Assembly: GCA_017418445.1 (NCBI GenBank)
Contig: JAFONM010000039.1
Location: 1-33,345, forward strand
Source of the DNA: Kiritimatiellia bacterium
GTDB lineage: Bacteria; Verrucomicrobiota; Kiritimatiellia; RFP12; UBA1067
DNA length: 33,345 bases
Direction: 5' to 3'
The notes under the pieces are model-generated. The model was not told the DNA's origin, searched no databases, and saw only the letters and a program-made list of their open reading frames with translations. Of this stretch, positions 23,601-29,995 are shown in pieces. Position 1 is the stretch's first letter, and every line of letters starts with the position of its first letter. A program made the translations under genes and the position numbers.

Positions 23601-23874
23601 AGTAGTTGAGGTTGCTTCCGCCGGAGAGCGAGGAGGACTGGTCTCCAACGCCCGGATGGGGATTGTTGTTGATGGCGCGGTCGATCACCTCGATCGCCTC
23701 GGCGACGGCGGCCTTGGCGAGGAGGCGTGTCGAGCTCGTGCGCCTGAGATAGCTCGACGGGAGCCTGGCGTAGCGCATGTACGCGGAGAAGGAAACGGCG
23801 GAGATCACCATGAAGGCGACCATTCCGAGGACAACCAGCAGCGCACTGCCCTTCCTGGAGAAACGAGTCGTCAT
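20692..23874 (-). CDS. Very large PilX/GspK-like protein (Verru_Chthon cassette A-like)
   Basis: This 1060-residue protein has an N-terminal KGSALLVVLGMVAFMVISAV membrane segment followed by a basic, helical stretch (RYARLPSSYLRRTSSTRLLA). That is the layout of PilX N-terminal and GspK minor pseudopilins, and of what I recall as Verru_Chthon cassette protein A. There is no canonical Glu+5, as in GspK. The remaining roughly 1000 residues are mostly soluble, rich in Trp, Tyr, Asp and Gly, with a Gly run (PGGGGGGINTGGG) in the middle; I recognise no enzyme domain. I chose the ATG at 23874, which overlaps the previous stop (ATGA). It is far larger than GspK (about 320 residues) and probably forms the tip or adhesive part of the pseudopilus (inference). 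Confidence 0.8.
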   Translation of the reverse strand: MTTRFSRKGSALLVVLGMVAFMVISAVSFSAYMRYARLPSSYLRRTSSTRLLAKAAVAEAIEVIDRAINNNPHPGVGDQSSSLSGGSNLNYWVDRVFVGDREGASYIDELETYSPLCVEALAYMPPALVNRARYHSRQVPTGYWQTFSFDAGRFVWCALDVSDYFDVNRMVAGEHRTSADARRITLSHIFEDDEHTSAATGADKWDSRLKDVRGELNPKTFMFDSIGDRYPLISLADFNLWLGHGGAIGNLKSPFYGYYGDRDGTFVDPGFSHEVDVQRMTFVTDSKFVQPARGKKNSRGEFIFDINDPQCQPFTSASLEDPDLDLWMLINKGSYPSKAGAAHGSEGMDIVQKLSVLGCAALHDYLDPDHYPISLAIPTAERVPMICGIDSVFPGSKFRLNKEYQFMNAQKTEPHENGSGGDGVPSADQVGTTRKVRQVVRYRIGRELATGFAGAVRALVCFPFAHEDGSDSSNFKLDGRLSLFLTSGDSATLRASNPGCVYKLPHGELAETTWDERKGLINAKLQNQSVSFSGRSPRTEEEAFKTVEFALSDSEAAIEDLLEREEFIRVEYQWEQVARKIPGGGGGGINTGGGTEWYPKWNDALAGKRYELTDNCFCGLPPSVWKNGTCNDIDPDFTSGTRFKTLLQDGGKDLQLRAALWLRVKDGSRVVDMVPAAGGEDFTQNEIPPTYGEDLAADYLGAEVPLMLFDTLATFTCSLDPEKGLDKLVGDGDDVSLSPRAMFCPDPRYNHAPEDWYRTSSDLTPTEWLKDIRSNAMNNGRDTDIFMATSDSGYLQSRYEIAHIPCLTDIANYAGDVAGGYSRPDVQSWKGIPDAYAKTAHTKLFWLTYDPQDITEFLPWLNEGPGFKVNPYSDSTNVLMAAFANTPLDWKRAATNEPYGSAPDYAGMAMTKFNSEWAWNEYSSSSKMEWKDLESIAGNFSHAARTAKNWEEAWDDISWNFYPKPGTDDPQFAGVELGGESDIPWCHDRKFLYGYWRDSFAARQQLFLVFVRAEPTMMGGEGQTPPQLGARAMALVWRDPEATEGDEPHQTRILFYRQFE

Positions 23875-24341
23875 TCGCGCTCCTCCTCGCTGAGCCTGTA
23901 GTAGTTGGGGTAGAAGTAGCCGGTCTGGAGCGTGCCCGAGGCCGTCTCCGCCTTGAACGACACGCTGCCCTCCCTTATCGTGATCTTGTACGGTGTGTTC
24001 CACGGATCCATCATCTTGCCGCCGTCGTTCAGCTGGGCCATCAGCAGGGTCGGAATCTCGCCGGACCTGGCGGATCCCGCGTGCCCGATGAGGAAGCCGA
24101 CGGCGCCGGAGTCCGCGTCGCGGTTCTCCATGGTCGGCAGACTGTGCGCCTCGTCCCAGTTCTCGTAGGAAAGGATGGCCTGGGTGATTACCTTGACCTC
24201 GCTCTCCGCCTTGGCGATCCTCGCGCGACGCTTGGCCCCGGCGAGCGACGTCGTGACGGCCGCCATGAGCATGGCGAGTATGGCGAGGACGACGAGGACC
24301 TCGACGAGCGTAAAGCCCTTTCTCGTGTCAGTTGACTTCAT
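23871..24341 (-). CDS. GspG-like type II secretion pseudopilin
   Basis: This 156-residue protein has leader MKSTDTRKG, then FTLVEVLVVLAILAMLMAAV with Phe+1 and Glu+5. The mature part shows KAESEVKVITQAILSYE and a DPWNTPYKI block matching the DPWGxPY region of GspG-type major pseudopilins. The calcium-site consensus is only partly visible. Start ATG 24341 has GGAGC 7 nt upstream; the gene overlaps the upstream one by 14 nt. It is the best candidate for the structural pseudopilus subunit in this cluster. Confidence 0.87.
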   Translation of the reverse strand: MKSTDTRKGFTLVEVLVVLAILAMLMAAVTTSLAGAKRRARIAKAESEVKVITQAILSYENWDEAHSLPTMENRDADSGAVGFLIGHAGSARSGEIPTLLMAQLNDGGKMMDPWNTPYKITIREGSVSFKAETASGTLQTGYFYPNYYRLSEEERE

Positions 24342-24813
24342 CGGGGAAGCTCCAGATGTCGTCATACGTGTTGAACTCGCGGTCGGGTCCCGCGCTCTTG
24401 ACGTTGACGGTGTAGGTCTTTCTGGATCCGATGGCCTTGGCGCTTCCGACGCCTATGGCCTTGAACTTCGACGGCTTCTCGTCGTCCTTGCTCACGGCTC
24501 CGCCGCCTGCGAGGTAGTCCGCGTCGTTCACGTCGTTGTCCCCGGCGACGTTCCACGCCCGCTGCCTCAGCTCGCCCGAATTGTCCCACAGCCCGATTAT
24601 CCGGTAGATGTGGTCGTTCCAGATGTACGCGTTGTCCGCCTCCTCGCGGACCTCGGCGATGTTCTCCCTCACGTCCTCGAGCGCGTTCACGCCGGCGACG
24701 CCCGTCCGCCACGATATCGCGGACTGGTTGAAGAGCATGGTCAGTATCGAGAAGAGCATCCCCAGCAGGAGGCTCGCGACCAGAAGCTCGATTATGGTGA
24801 AGCCCCTTTTCAT
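24328..24813 (-). CDS. Pseudopilin, GspJ/cassette C-like
   Basis: This 161-residue protein starts MKRGFTIIELLVASLLLGML, with canonical G|F cleavage and Glu+5. The body (NQSAISWRTGVAGVNALEDV) and its position next to the GspI-like and GspK-like genes suggest a minor pseudopilin comparable with GspJ or the third protein of the Verru_Chthon cassette; that assignment is inference. The C-terminal half is polar with a YDDIWSFPDE end. The ATG shares one base with the upstream stop (TGATG). The much longer in-frame extension upstream lies inside the neighbouring gene and is a shadow. Confidence 0.82.
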   Translation of the reverse strand: MKRGFTIIELLVASLLLGMLFSILTMLFNQSAISWRTGVAGVNALEDVRENIAEVREEADNAYIWNDHIYRIIGLWDNSGELRQRAWNVAGDNDVNDADYLAGGGAVSKDDEKPSKFKAIGVGSAKAIGSRKTYTVNVKSAGPDREFNTYDDIWSFPDEVN

Positions 24814-25358
24814 CAGTCCCCTCCCCCGTCGCCGTCCAGCTTGTCCGTCCTGCCCTGGAACCGGACCTCGGTGTAGAACATCGGCATCGCCATCAGCTCC
24901 GCCTCGTTCCGCGTCGCCTTGAACGCGATCCTCACGACGCCGCTGTTCCTGTCGTGCATGACGACAAGACCCGCCTTGAGCCCTCCCGACGCCGTGGAGG
25001 CCGGCCACGAGACTCCGCCGTTGACCTTGCCGACGACGTCCTGGAAGACGGATCTCGCCCTGCCCTCCGGATTCGACGCTATGGAGCCGTCGCGGTCGAG
25101 GTAGGCGCCCCAGCCGGAGCTGTCGGGCAGGTCCTCGATCGAGTTGAACGCCCGCCACGTGACGTTCGTCGCCGAAAGCGCCGCGACAAGCGGAGAAATG
25201 ACGGCGTCCGCGTACGCGGCCGCCGCAACGTCCTCGCGGCTCTGCCGCTTTTCGCGGTAGCCGAGGCCGTAGAGTCCGATGATGGAGAGGACTCCCCCCG
25301 CCATGATCATTATGGCGAGGTTGATCTCGAGGAGAGTAAATGCCCTTTTCATGCTCAT
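24813..25358 (-). CDS. Pseudopilin, GspI/cassette B-like
   Basis: This 181-residue protein begins MSMKRAFTLLEINLAIMIMA, with an A|F junction and Glu+5. The INLAIMIMAGGVLSIIGL helix differs from the GspG type and resembles GspI-like or cassette-B-like minor pseudopilins. The mature part includes DLPDSSGWGAYLD and ends in an Asp/Gly tail (DGDGGGD). I favour the ATG at 25358, which overlaps the previous stop (ATGA). The ATG at 25352 is equally possible and would give the more typical MKRAF leader. Confidence 0.82.
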   Translation of the reverse strand: MSMKRAFTLLEINLAIMIMAGGVLSIIGLYGLGYREKRQSREDVAAAAYADAVISPLVAALSATNVTWRAFNSIEDLPDSSGWGAYLDRDGSIASNPEGRARSVFQDVVGKVNGGVSWPASTASGGLKAGLVVMHDRNSGVVRIAFKATRNEAELMAMPMFYTEVRFQGRTDKLDGDGGGD

Positions 25359-26191
25359 TCGCTTACGTCCTGTGTCGGAGATGTCGTCGTGCCGACCTTC
25401 TGCGCCGAAATCGATCCCGAGGAGTCCGGCCTCAGGCTGTAGAGCGTCACCGTGGACCTGCCCGTCGTCCCGTTCTGCGCGCCGCTGCCGGAATTGGCGC
25501 CGACCGAGAACAGCATCGATTCCGGCTGGGTGACTCCGCCGGCGGACTTGTTCCACTGGGAGCCGAAGATATAGCCGTGCGGAAGCTGGATCGAGGCAAA
25601 CTCGAACCCGTACGCGTCGCCGGCCCGCCACGAAACGCCGTTCCTGTCCTTCATCTCGTAGGCGTAGCACAGCATCGTCCTGGCATCGTTCCTGGCGAGG
25701 CGAAGGCTGAGCTTCTTGACGGCCGGGACCTCGTACACCACGCTGCGCTGCGGACTCGTCTCGGCGCCGTTGAGCTTGTAGACGAAGACGCCCGATCCCG
25801 AGGCCGTCTGCGCGGAAGTCACCGGCTCGTCTCCGCCCGCGTCGCCGGAATCGACTATCAGGTCCGAGAACTCGTCGTAGAGATAGTTGCCGTCAACCAT
25901 CGAGAAGCGCCCCGAGCGACGGACCGCTATGGCCTTGCCGACCGCAATCGCCGTCTTGTCGGAATCCTCGGCCTGCAGGGTCTCGTTCCAGAAGTACACG
26001 GCCACCGGCGCCCTGTCGATCTGCGCGCGCTGGTACGCCGCACGTATGAACTGGTTCGCGTCGTCGACCGCCCCCCGGTCCTCCATGCCGCGACGCATCG
26101 CGCGGTAGCCGCCGACGGCCACCGTGCCGAGGAAGCCCATGAGCGCTATCACGACGAGCAGCTCGAGAAGCGTAAATGCCCTTTTCGTCAC
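25355..26191 (-). CDS. Pseudopilin, GspH/cassette D-like
   Basis: This 278-residue protein starts with GTG and reads MTKRAFTLLELLVVIALMGF, with an A|F junction and Glu+5. The stretch DANQFIRAAYQRAQIDRAPV after the helix is typical of GspH/FimT-type minor pseudopilins. The C-terminal domain contains a basic, strand-rich region (RRSGRFSMVDGNYLYDEF). The GTG overlaps the upstream stop (GTGA). With the next three genes it forms a D-B-C-A-like order recalling the Verru_Chthon cassette. Confidence 0.83.
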   Translation of the reverse strand: MTKRAFTLLELLVVIALMGFLGTVAVGGYRAMRRGMEDRGAVDDANQFIRAAYQRAQIDRAPVAVYFWNETLQAEDSDKTAIAVGKAIAVRRSGRFSMVDGNYLYDEFSDLIVDSGDAGGDEPVTSAQTASGSGVFVYKLNGAETSPQRSVVYEVPAVKKLSLRLARNDARTMLCYAYEMKDRNGVSWRAGDAYGFEFASIQLPHGYIFGSQWNKSAGGVTQPESMLFSVGANSGSGAQNGTTGRSTVTLYSLRPDSSGSISAQKVGTTTSPTQDVSE

Positions 26192-26736
26192 TGCGTCTTC
26201 ACCTCCATGGAGTCCGTGGGAATCGAATAGACTATCCTAAGCCTCCTGAAATGCCCTGTCGAGGTCTCGGGATAGCCGAAGTACATCTCGGAGACCGACA
26301 TCTTCCTCGGGCTCCTCTTCGTCCCGCGGACCGCCTCCCAGAAATCCATGCCGTAGTCGTTCTGGTTGTTCTCGCCGGGGCTGCGCGAGACGAAGAGGCC
26401 GGAGATGTCGATGAGGGGGTTGCCCTTCACGGTCTCGTCCACGATCGCCCGTATCGTCTGCCGCACCTGCATGGCGGTAAGCTCGTAGAGGTCCTTGTTG
26501 CCGAAGTCGTTGGAGTTTATCCCGTCCTCCGCGGAACTGCCCAGCGGACCCGGCCACTCGTCCTTCTGCGCCCTGTACGTCTCGATGCCCTGCTGGACGC
26601 AGTGAACGATCGCGCTGGCCTTCTGGGAGCGCGAGAGCTTGATCGAGTTGGCGGTCGCCGTCATGACGATCGCCATGAGGACCGCTATGATGGCGATCAC
26701 CGCCATGAGCTCGATTATGGTGAAGCCCTTCTTCAT
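26188..26736 (-). CDS. Type II secretion-like pseudopilin
   Basis: This 182-residue protein begins MKKGFTIIELMAVIAIIAVL, with G|F cleavage and Glu+5. A GspG-like helical segment follows (KASAIVHCVQQGIETYRAQK, then DEWPGPLG), and the C-terminal part is strand-rich (GHFRRLRIVYSIP). The start is 2 nt after the previous stop. The long in-frame extension upstream belongs to the antisense-like reading of the neighbour. Its exact role among the pseudopilins is unclear. Confidence 0.83.
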   Translation of the reverse strand: MKKGFTIIELMAVIAIIAVLMAIVMTATANSIKLSRSQKASAIVHCVQQGIETYRAQKDEWPGPLGSSAEDGINSNDFGNKDLYELTAMQVRQTIRAIVDETVKGNPLIDISGLFVSRSPGENNQNDYGMDFWEAVRGTKRSPRKMSVSEMYFGYPETSTGHFRRLRIVYSIPTDSMEVKTQ

Positions 26737-26738
26737 CG

Positions 26739-27350
26739 TCAGTTCACGTCCTTCGTCTGTCCGTCCGTCCAGCTCTTGATGAGCACGCCCTTCGGCCCGC
26801 GGCACCACACGGCCGCCGTCGAGCGTATCGACACGGACTTCCTGTCGGAGCCCTTGAGGTCGGGCACCGTCGCGCCCGGGTTCACGTTCTTTATGACGCC
26901 GTCGCCGTCGAGGTCGATGGCGTAGCAGAGCCTGTGGTCGGCTATCGTCCCGCCGATCGGCACCCGGTCGGACTCGGAGCAGGACTCTCCGCGGTTCTTG
27001 ATCACCGCGGCCGCCCAGGGCGTGACGATGCCGAACTTGTCGAGCCCCTTGAGCTTCTTCATCCCTGTGTCGTACGAAAGCGACATCCCGATCTGGCTCG
27101 CGAGCGGATACGCGGCCGTCTCGTCGAGTCCGCGCGAGCTGTTGTTGTTGTTTATCAGGCACTTGGGCCACGCGCCGTTCTGCTCGAAGAGCGCCGCGAG
27201 GGCCGTCTCGGTGTTCTTGACGAGCTCGCTGCACTTCGCGATCTCGGCCTTCTGCGGCGCCTTGCCGAAGCCGGTCATGAGAATCCCCATCATGACGGCT
27301 ATGATGCCGACCACTACGAGGAGCTCCACCAGGGTAAATCCTTTTTTCAT
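26739..27350 (-). CDS. Type II secretion-like pseudopilin
   Basis: This 203-residue protein starts MKKGFTLVELLVVVGIIAVM, with canonical G|F cleavage and Glu+5. The body has a GspG-like helix (AEIAKCSELVKNTETALAAL, FEQNGAWPKCL) and a DLDGDGVIKNV stretch that resembles a calcium-binding loop. Start ATG 27350 has GGAGG 7 nt upstream, which decides against the adjacent TTG. The two cysteines flanking the first helix (AKCSEL, WPKCL) could form a disulfide. Confidence 0.84.
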   Translation of the reverse strand: MKKGFTLVELLVVVGIIAVMMGILMTGFGKAPQKAEIAKCSELVKNTETALAALFEQNGAWPKCLINNNNSSRGLDETAAYPLASQIGMSLSYDTGMKKLKGLDKFGIVTPWAAAVIKNRGESCSESDRVPIGGTIADHRLCYAIDLDGDGVIKNVNPGATVPDLKGSDRKSVSIRSTAAVWCRGPKGVLIKSWTDGQTKDVN

Positions 27351-27369
27351 CAAGTCGCCTCCGCTTTCG

Positions 27370-28566
27370 TCAGTTGCTCATCTGCAGGATGTCGTCGACC
27401 GTCCACAGCGCTATGCACTCCCTCGCCTTGCTGCCGCCCTCGATGTTCTCGCGGTCGACCCACGGCGGGAACGTACGTCCGTTCGCGCCCGCGCTCCAGA
27501 GCGTGTAGTGCTGGTAGGGCGCGGGGGAGTAGTAGTAGAACTCGTGGCCCCAGCCGTCCAGTATGGTCACGCCGTCGAGGACGTACTGCGTGGACGTCGA
27601 GTCCGATTCCGCGCCGCCCGGGGCGAAGATCTCGATGCCGACGTTGTCCGGGTCGAGCTCGCTCTGCGGCCATATCGTGTCGCGGATGTCGATTCCGAAG
27701 AGAGTGAACGAGTGGTTCACCCTGCATATCCCGCGGAGATTGGGCATCCACCTCGCGCAGACGGACTGCGACGGGACGTTCGCGAGCTCCGCGTTGTCGC
27801 GCGACACGTCGCTTATCGCGAGGCGACGGACCTGCTGCCAGCCGCCGGACGTGGAATAGGACCTGCCTGTCAGCGGATTGCACGGCATCTGGTTGTTGCC
27901 GGTCCACTGCGAGTACTCCGTGAAGAACTCCTCGGGGCAGTCCATCATGACGAGATAGCGGGGGAGAAGATAGCTCATCACCCCGAACTTGAAGAGCTGG
28001 ATGTCCTGCCAGCTGACCTTGTCCTTGTTCTTCGAGTGGCGGCTCCTGTTCTTCGTGACGCCGTCGTCGAAGCCGGCCGCGAGGCGCGCCTTGACGGACT
28101 CGTTCTGCCAGTACGCGGCGTACGCCTCCTCGCCCGACATGGCGCGCGCCTTCATCTCCTCCGAGACGAGCTCCACGAGCTCGTCGTAGCCGCTCGGATA
28201 CGGGAAGCGGCAGTCGACGGGCTGCGCCCTGCATGCGGCCTGCACCTGGTTCCACGCCGCATACTCGGCCGACTCGCCGATCCTCGACCAGCCCCAGAGC
28301 CCCGTGTTGTCGCTGTCCTTCTGGAGCCCGTGCACGTTCACCGCCCTGTAGATGTCGCGCGAGGCGTGGAGCTTCACCGGCGGATACGTCCCGAAGGCCG
28401 CGTGGTAGCCGGAGAGACAGTTCTCGAGACGCTGGATGCGCGTGATCGTCGCGGCCTTGCGCCACGAGTCGCCGCCCGCCGTCGCGAGCTTGTAGACGAT
28501 GCCCATCAGGACCACCATCACTGCGATGGTGATCATGAGCTCTATGAGAGTGAACGCCCTTTTCAT
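27370..28566 (-). CDS. Large GspG-family-like pseudopilin
   Basis: This 398-residue protein begins MKRAFTLIELMITIAVMVVL (A|F junction, Glu+5). Near the C-terminus are ILDGWGHEFYYYSPAPYQHY and TLWSAGANG, closely matching the GspG pattern DPWGxPYxY...LWSxGxDG. Between these, about 250 residues form an insertion rich in Cys, Trp and Arg (such as CRAQPVDCRFPYP and MMDCPEEFF). It is more than twice the usual size for the family. It lies 16 nt after gspF, so it is probably the first pilin-like gene translated in the operon. Confidence 0.84.
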   Translation of the reverse strand: MKRAFTLIELMITIAVMVVLMGIVYKLATAGGDSWRKAATITRIQRLENCLSGYHAAFGTYPPVKLHASRDIYRAVNVHGLQKDSDNTGLWGWSRIGESAEYAAWNQVQAACRAQPVDCRFPYPSGYDELVELVSEEMKARAMSGEEAYAAYWQNESVKARLAAGFDDGVTKNRSRHSKNKDKVSWQDIQLFKFGVMSYLLPRYLVMMDCPEEFFTEYSQWTGNNQMPCNPLTGRSYSTSGGWQQVRRLAISDVSRDNAELANVPSQSVCARWMPNLRGICRVNHSFTLFGIDIRDTIWPQSELDPDNVGIEIFAPGGAESDSTSTQYVLDGVTILDGWGHEFYYYSPAPYQHYTLWSAGANGRTFPPWVDRENIEGGSKARECIALWTVDDILQMSN

Positions 28567-28582
28567 TTTCGCCCCGACTCCG

Positions 28583-29896
28583 TCACGCCCCCCCGGAGAC
28601 CGCCGAGATGATCTTGATCATCGGGAGGAACATCGCGACGACGATGGTTCCGACGACGACCGCGAGGAAGATGATGAGCGCAGGCTCGATCGCGGCCGTC
28701 ATGCCCGCCACGGCGTTGTCGACCTCGTCGTCGTACGTGTTGGCGACGCGCGTGAGCATGTCGGCGAGAGCGCCGGTCTCCTCGCCGACCTCGACCATCG
28801 AGACGACCATCGGGGGGAACACCCAGCACTGCGAGAGGGGACCGGTCATCCCCTCGCCCTCCTTCACGGCGTCGTGGACGTCCTGGATCGCCTTCGCCAC
28901 GATGCGGTTGCCGGACGTGTCGCGGACGATCACGAGGGACTGCAGGATGGGGACGCCCGATGCGAGGAGCGTTCCCAGCGTGCGCGTAAGGCGCGAAATC
29001 GCCGTGCGCTGCACCAGGGTTCCCGTAACCGGGACCTTCAGCGCCATGTAGTCGAAGAAGTACGCTCCCTTCTCCGTGCTGCCTATTATCTTCTTCACGA
29101 CCACGAGGGCGATGACGACGGCGAGGACCACGAACCAGTTGTGCTGGACGTACTCGGACGCGTCGATGACGAACTGCGTGACGCCCGGCAGCTCCTCGCC
29201 CTGCATCATGTCGGCGAACACCTGCTGGAACTTGGGGATGACCGAGACGAGGAGGAACGCCGTGATGCCGATCGCGGCAACCAGGACCACGACGGGGTAG
29301 ATCATCGCGCCCTTCACCTTGTTCTTGATCTTCTCGGACTTCTCGGCGAACTCGGCGAGTCGCGCGAGCACGACTTCCAGCACGCCGCCCGCCTCGCCGG
29401 CCTTCACCATGTTGATGTACAGATTGTCGAATATCTTCGGATAGGCGGTGAGCGCCTCGGAGAAGGTTCCGCCCGAGGCGATCGACTCGGAGATCCCGTT
29501 CAGCGCCTCGAGAAGCTGCTCGTCCTTCATCTGGCGCTTCAGTACGTCGAGGCCGCGCATCAGCGGAAGGCCGGCGTTGACGAGCGTCGCGAGCTGGCGG
29601 GTGAACTGGGTGAGGACCTTCGTCTTGATCTTCATGCGAAGGAACTTCGGCATGGAGAGCTTGATCTCCATGTTGAGACCCTTGCCCTTCTTCTTGCCGC
29701 CCTCCGCCGGCTCGGGCGCCGGAGCGCCCCTGCGCGCCTTCTTCGCGGGGGCCGAGGAGCGGACTTCGCCCATGGCCGTGGGCCTGAGACCCTGCGCCCT
29801 GACGGCCTCGATGGCCGACTGGCGGTCGCCAGCCTCCACGACGCCACGCGTCTCGTTTCCCGCCGCGTCTTTCGCAATGTACTGAAATGTCGCCAT
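28583..29896 (-). CDS. Type II secretion / type IV pilus platform protein GspF (PilC family)
   Basis: This 437-residue inner-membrane platform protein recruits pseudopilins to the assembly ATPase. It starts MATFQYIAKDAAGNETRG, typical of the family. A basic Ala/Pro/Lys-rich linker (residues about 48-75) follows, and then two T2SSF domains. Each has the FTRQLATLVNAGLPLMRGLD or ISRLTRTLGTLLASGVPI pattern and GGVLEVVLARLAEF or ETGALADMLTRVANTYDDEV. Three membrane helices are evident. I prefer the ATG at 29896; a GTG at 29911 is in frame but neither has a clear ribosome binding site. No gspE or gspD is nearby. Confidence 0.92.
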   Translation of the reverse strand: MATFQYIAKDAAGNETRGVVEAGDRQSAIEAVRAQGLRPTAMGEVRSSAPAKKARRGAPAPEPAEGGKKKGKGLNMEIKLSMPKFLRMKIKTKVLTQFTRQLATLVNAGLPLMRGLDVLKRQMKDEQLLEALNGISESIASGGTFSEALTAYPKIFDNLYINMVKAGEAGGVLEVVLARLAEFAEKSEKIKNKVKGAMIYPVVVLVAAIGITAFLLVSVIPKFQQVFADMMQGEELPGVTQFVIDASEYVQHNWFVVLAVVIALVVVKKIIGSTEKGAYFFDYMALKVPVTGTLVQRTAISRLTRTLGTLLASGVPILQSLVIVRDTSGNRIVAKAIQDVHDAVKEGEGMTGPLSQCWVFPPMVVSMVEVGEETGALADMLTRVANTYDDEVDNAVAGMTAAIEPALIIFLAVVVGTIVVAMFLPMIKIISAVSGGA

Positions 29897-29908
29897 TTGT
29901 AGTGTTTC

Positions 29909-29928
29909 CACGGACCGACCGGACCGTG
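29909..29928 (-). promoter_or_regulatory. Imperfect 20-bp palindrome in the gspF leader
   Basis: CACGGACCGACCGGACCGTG pairs in 8 of 10 arm positions and also contains the direct repeat CGGACCG with a 9-bp period. It lies between the putative -10 (29951) and the gspF start, so it would be transcribed. It could be an operator, for example for a LuxR-type regulator, or a leader hairpin; function is inferred only. Confidence 0.4.
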
Positions 29929-29950
29929 CCCTTTCCTGAGTTTGGCGACT

Positions 29951-29979
29951 ATTTTAACATAACCTTGCTCGTTTAGCAA
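29951..29979 (-). promoter_or_regulatory. Promoter of the gspF-pseudopilin operon
   Basis: TTGCTA (29974-29979), a 17-nt spacer and TAAAAT (29951-29956) are read on the minus strand in the 99-nt gap before gspF. The predicted leader is roughly 45-50 nt. The TTGC-type -35 resembles that of the rubrerythrin promoter. Confidence 0.6.
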
Positions 29980-29980
29980 G
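29964..29980 (-). promoter_or_regulatory. Perfect 6-bp inverted repeat overlapping the gspF -35
   Basis: CTTGCT-CGTTT-AGCAAG on the plus strand forms perfect 6-bp arms with a 5-nt loop. It covers the -35 and lies 15 nt past the stop of the upstream HAD-like gene. It may be an operator, a weak terminator of the upstream gene, or both. No U-tract follows on the minus strand. Confidence 0.5.
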
Positions 29981-29995
29981 AAGGAACGGGGCCTG

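Noticed and set aside
29964-29980. Intrinsic terminator of the HAD-like gene
   Set aside because: The hairpin is short and no U-tract follows; it is kept as a possible operator overlapping the -35.
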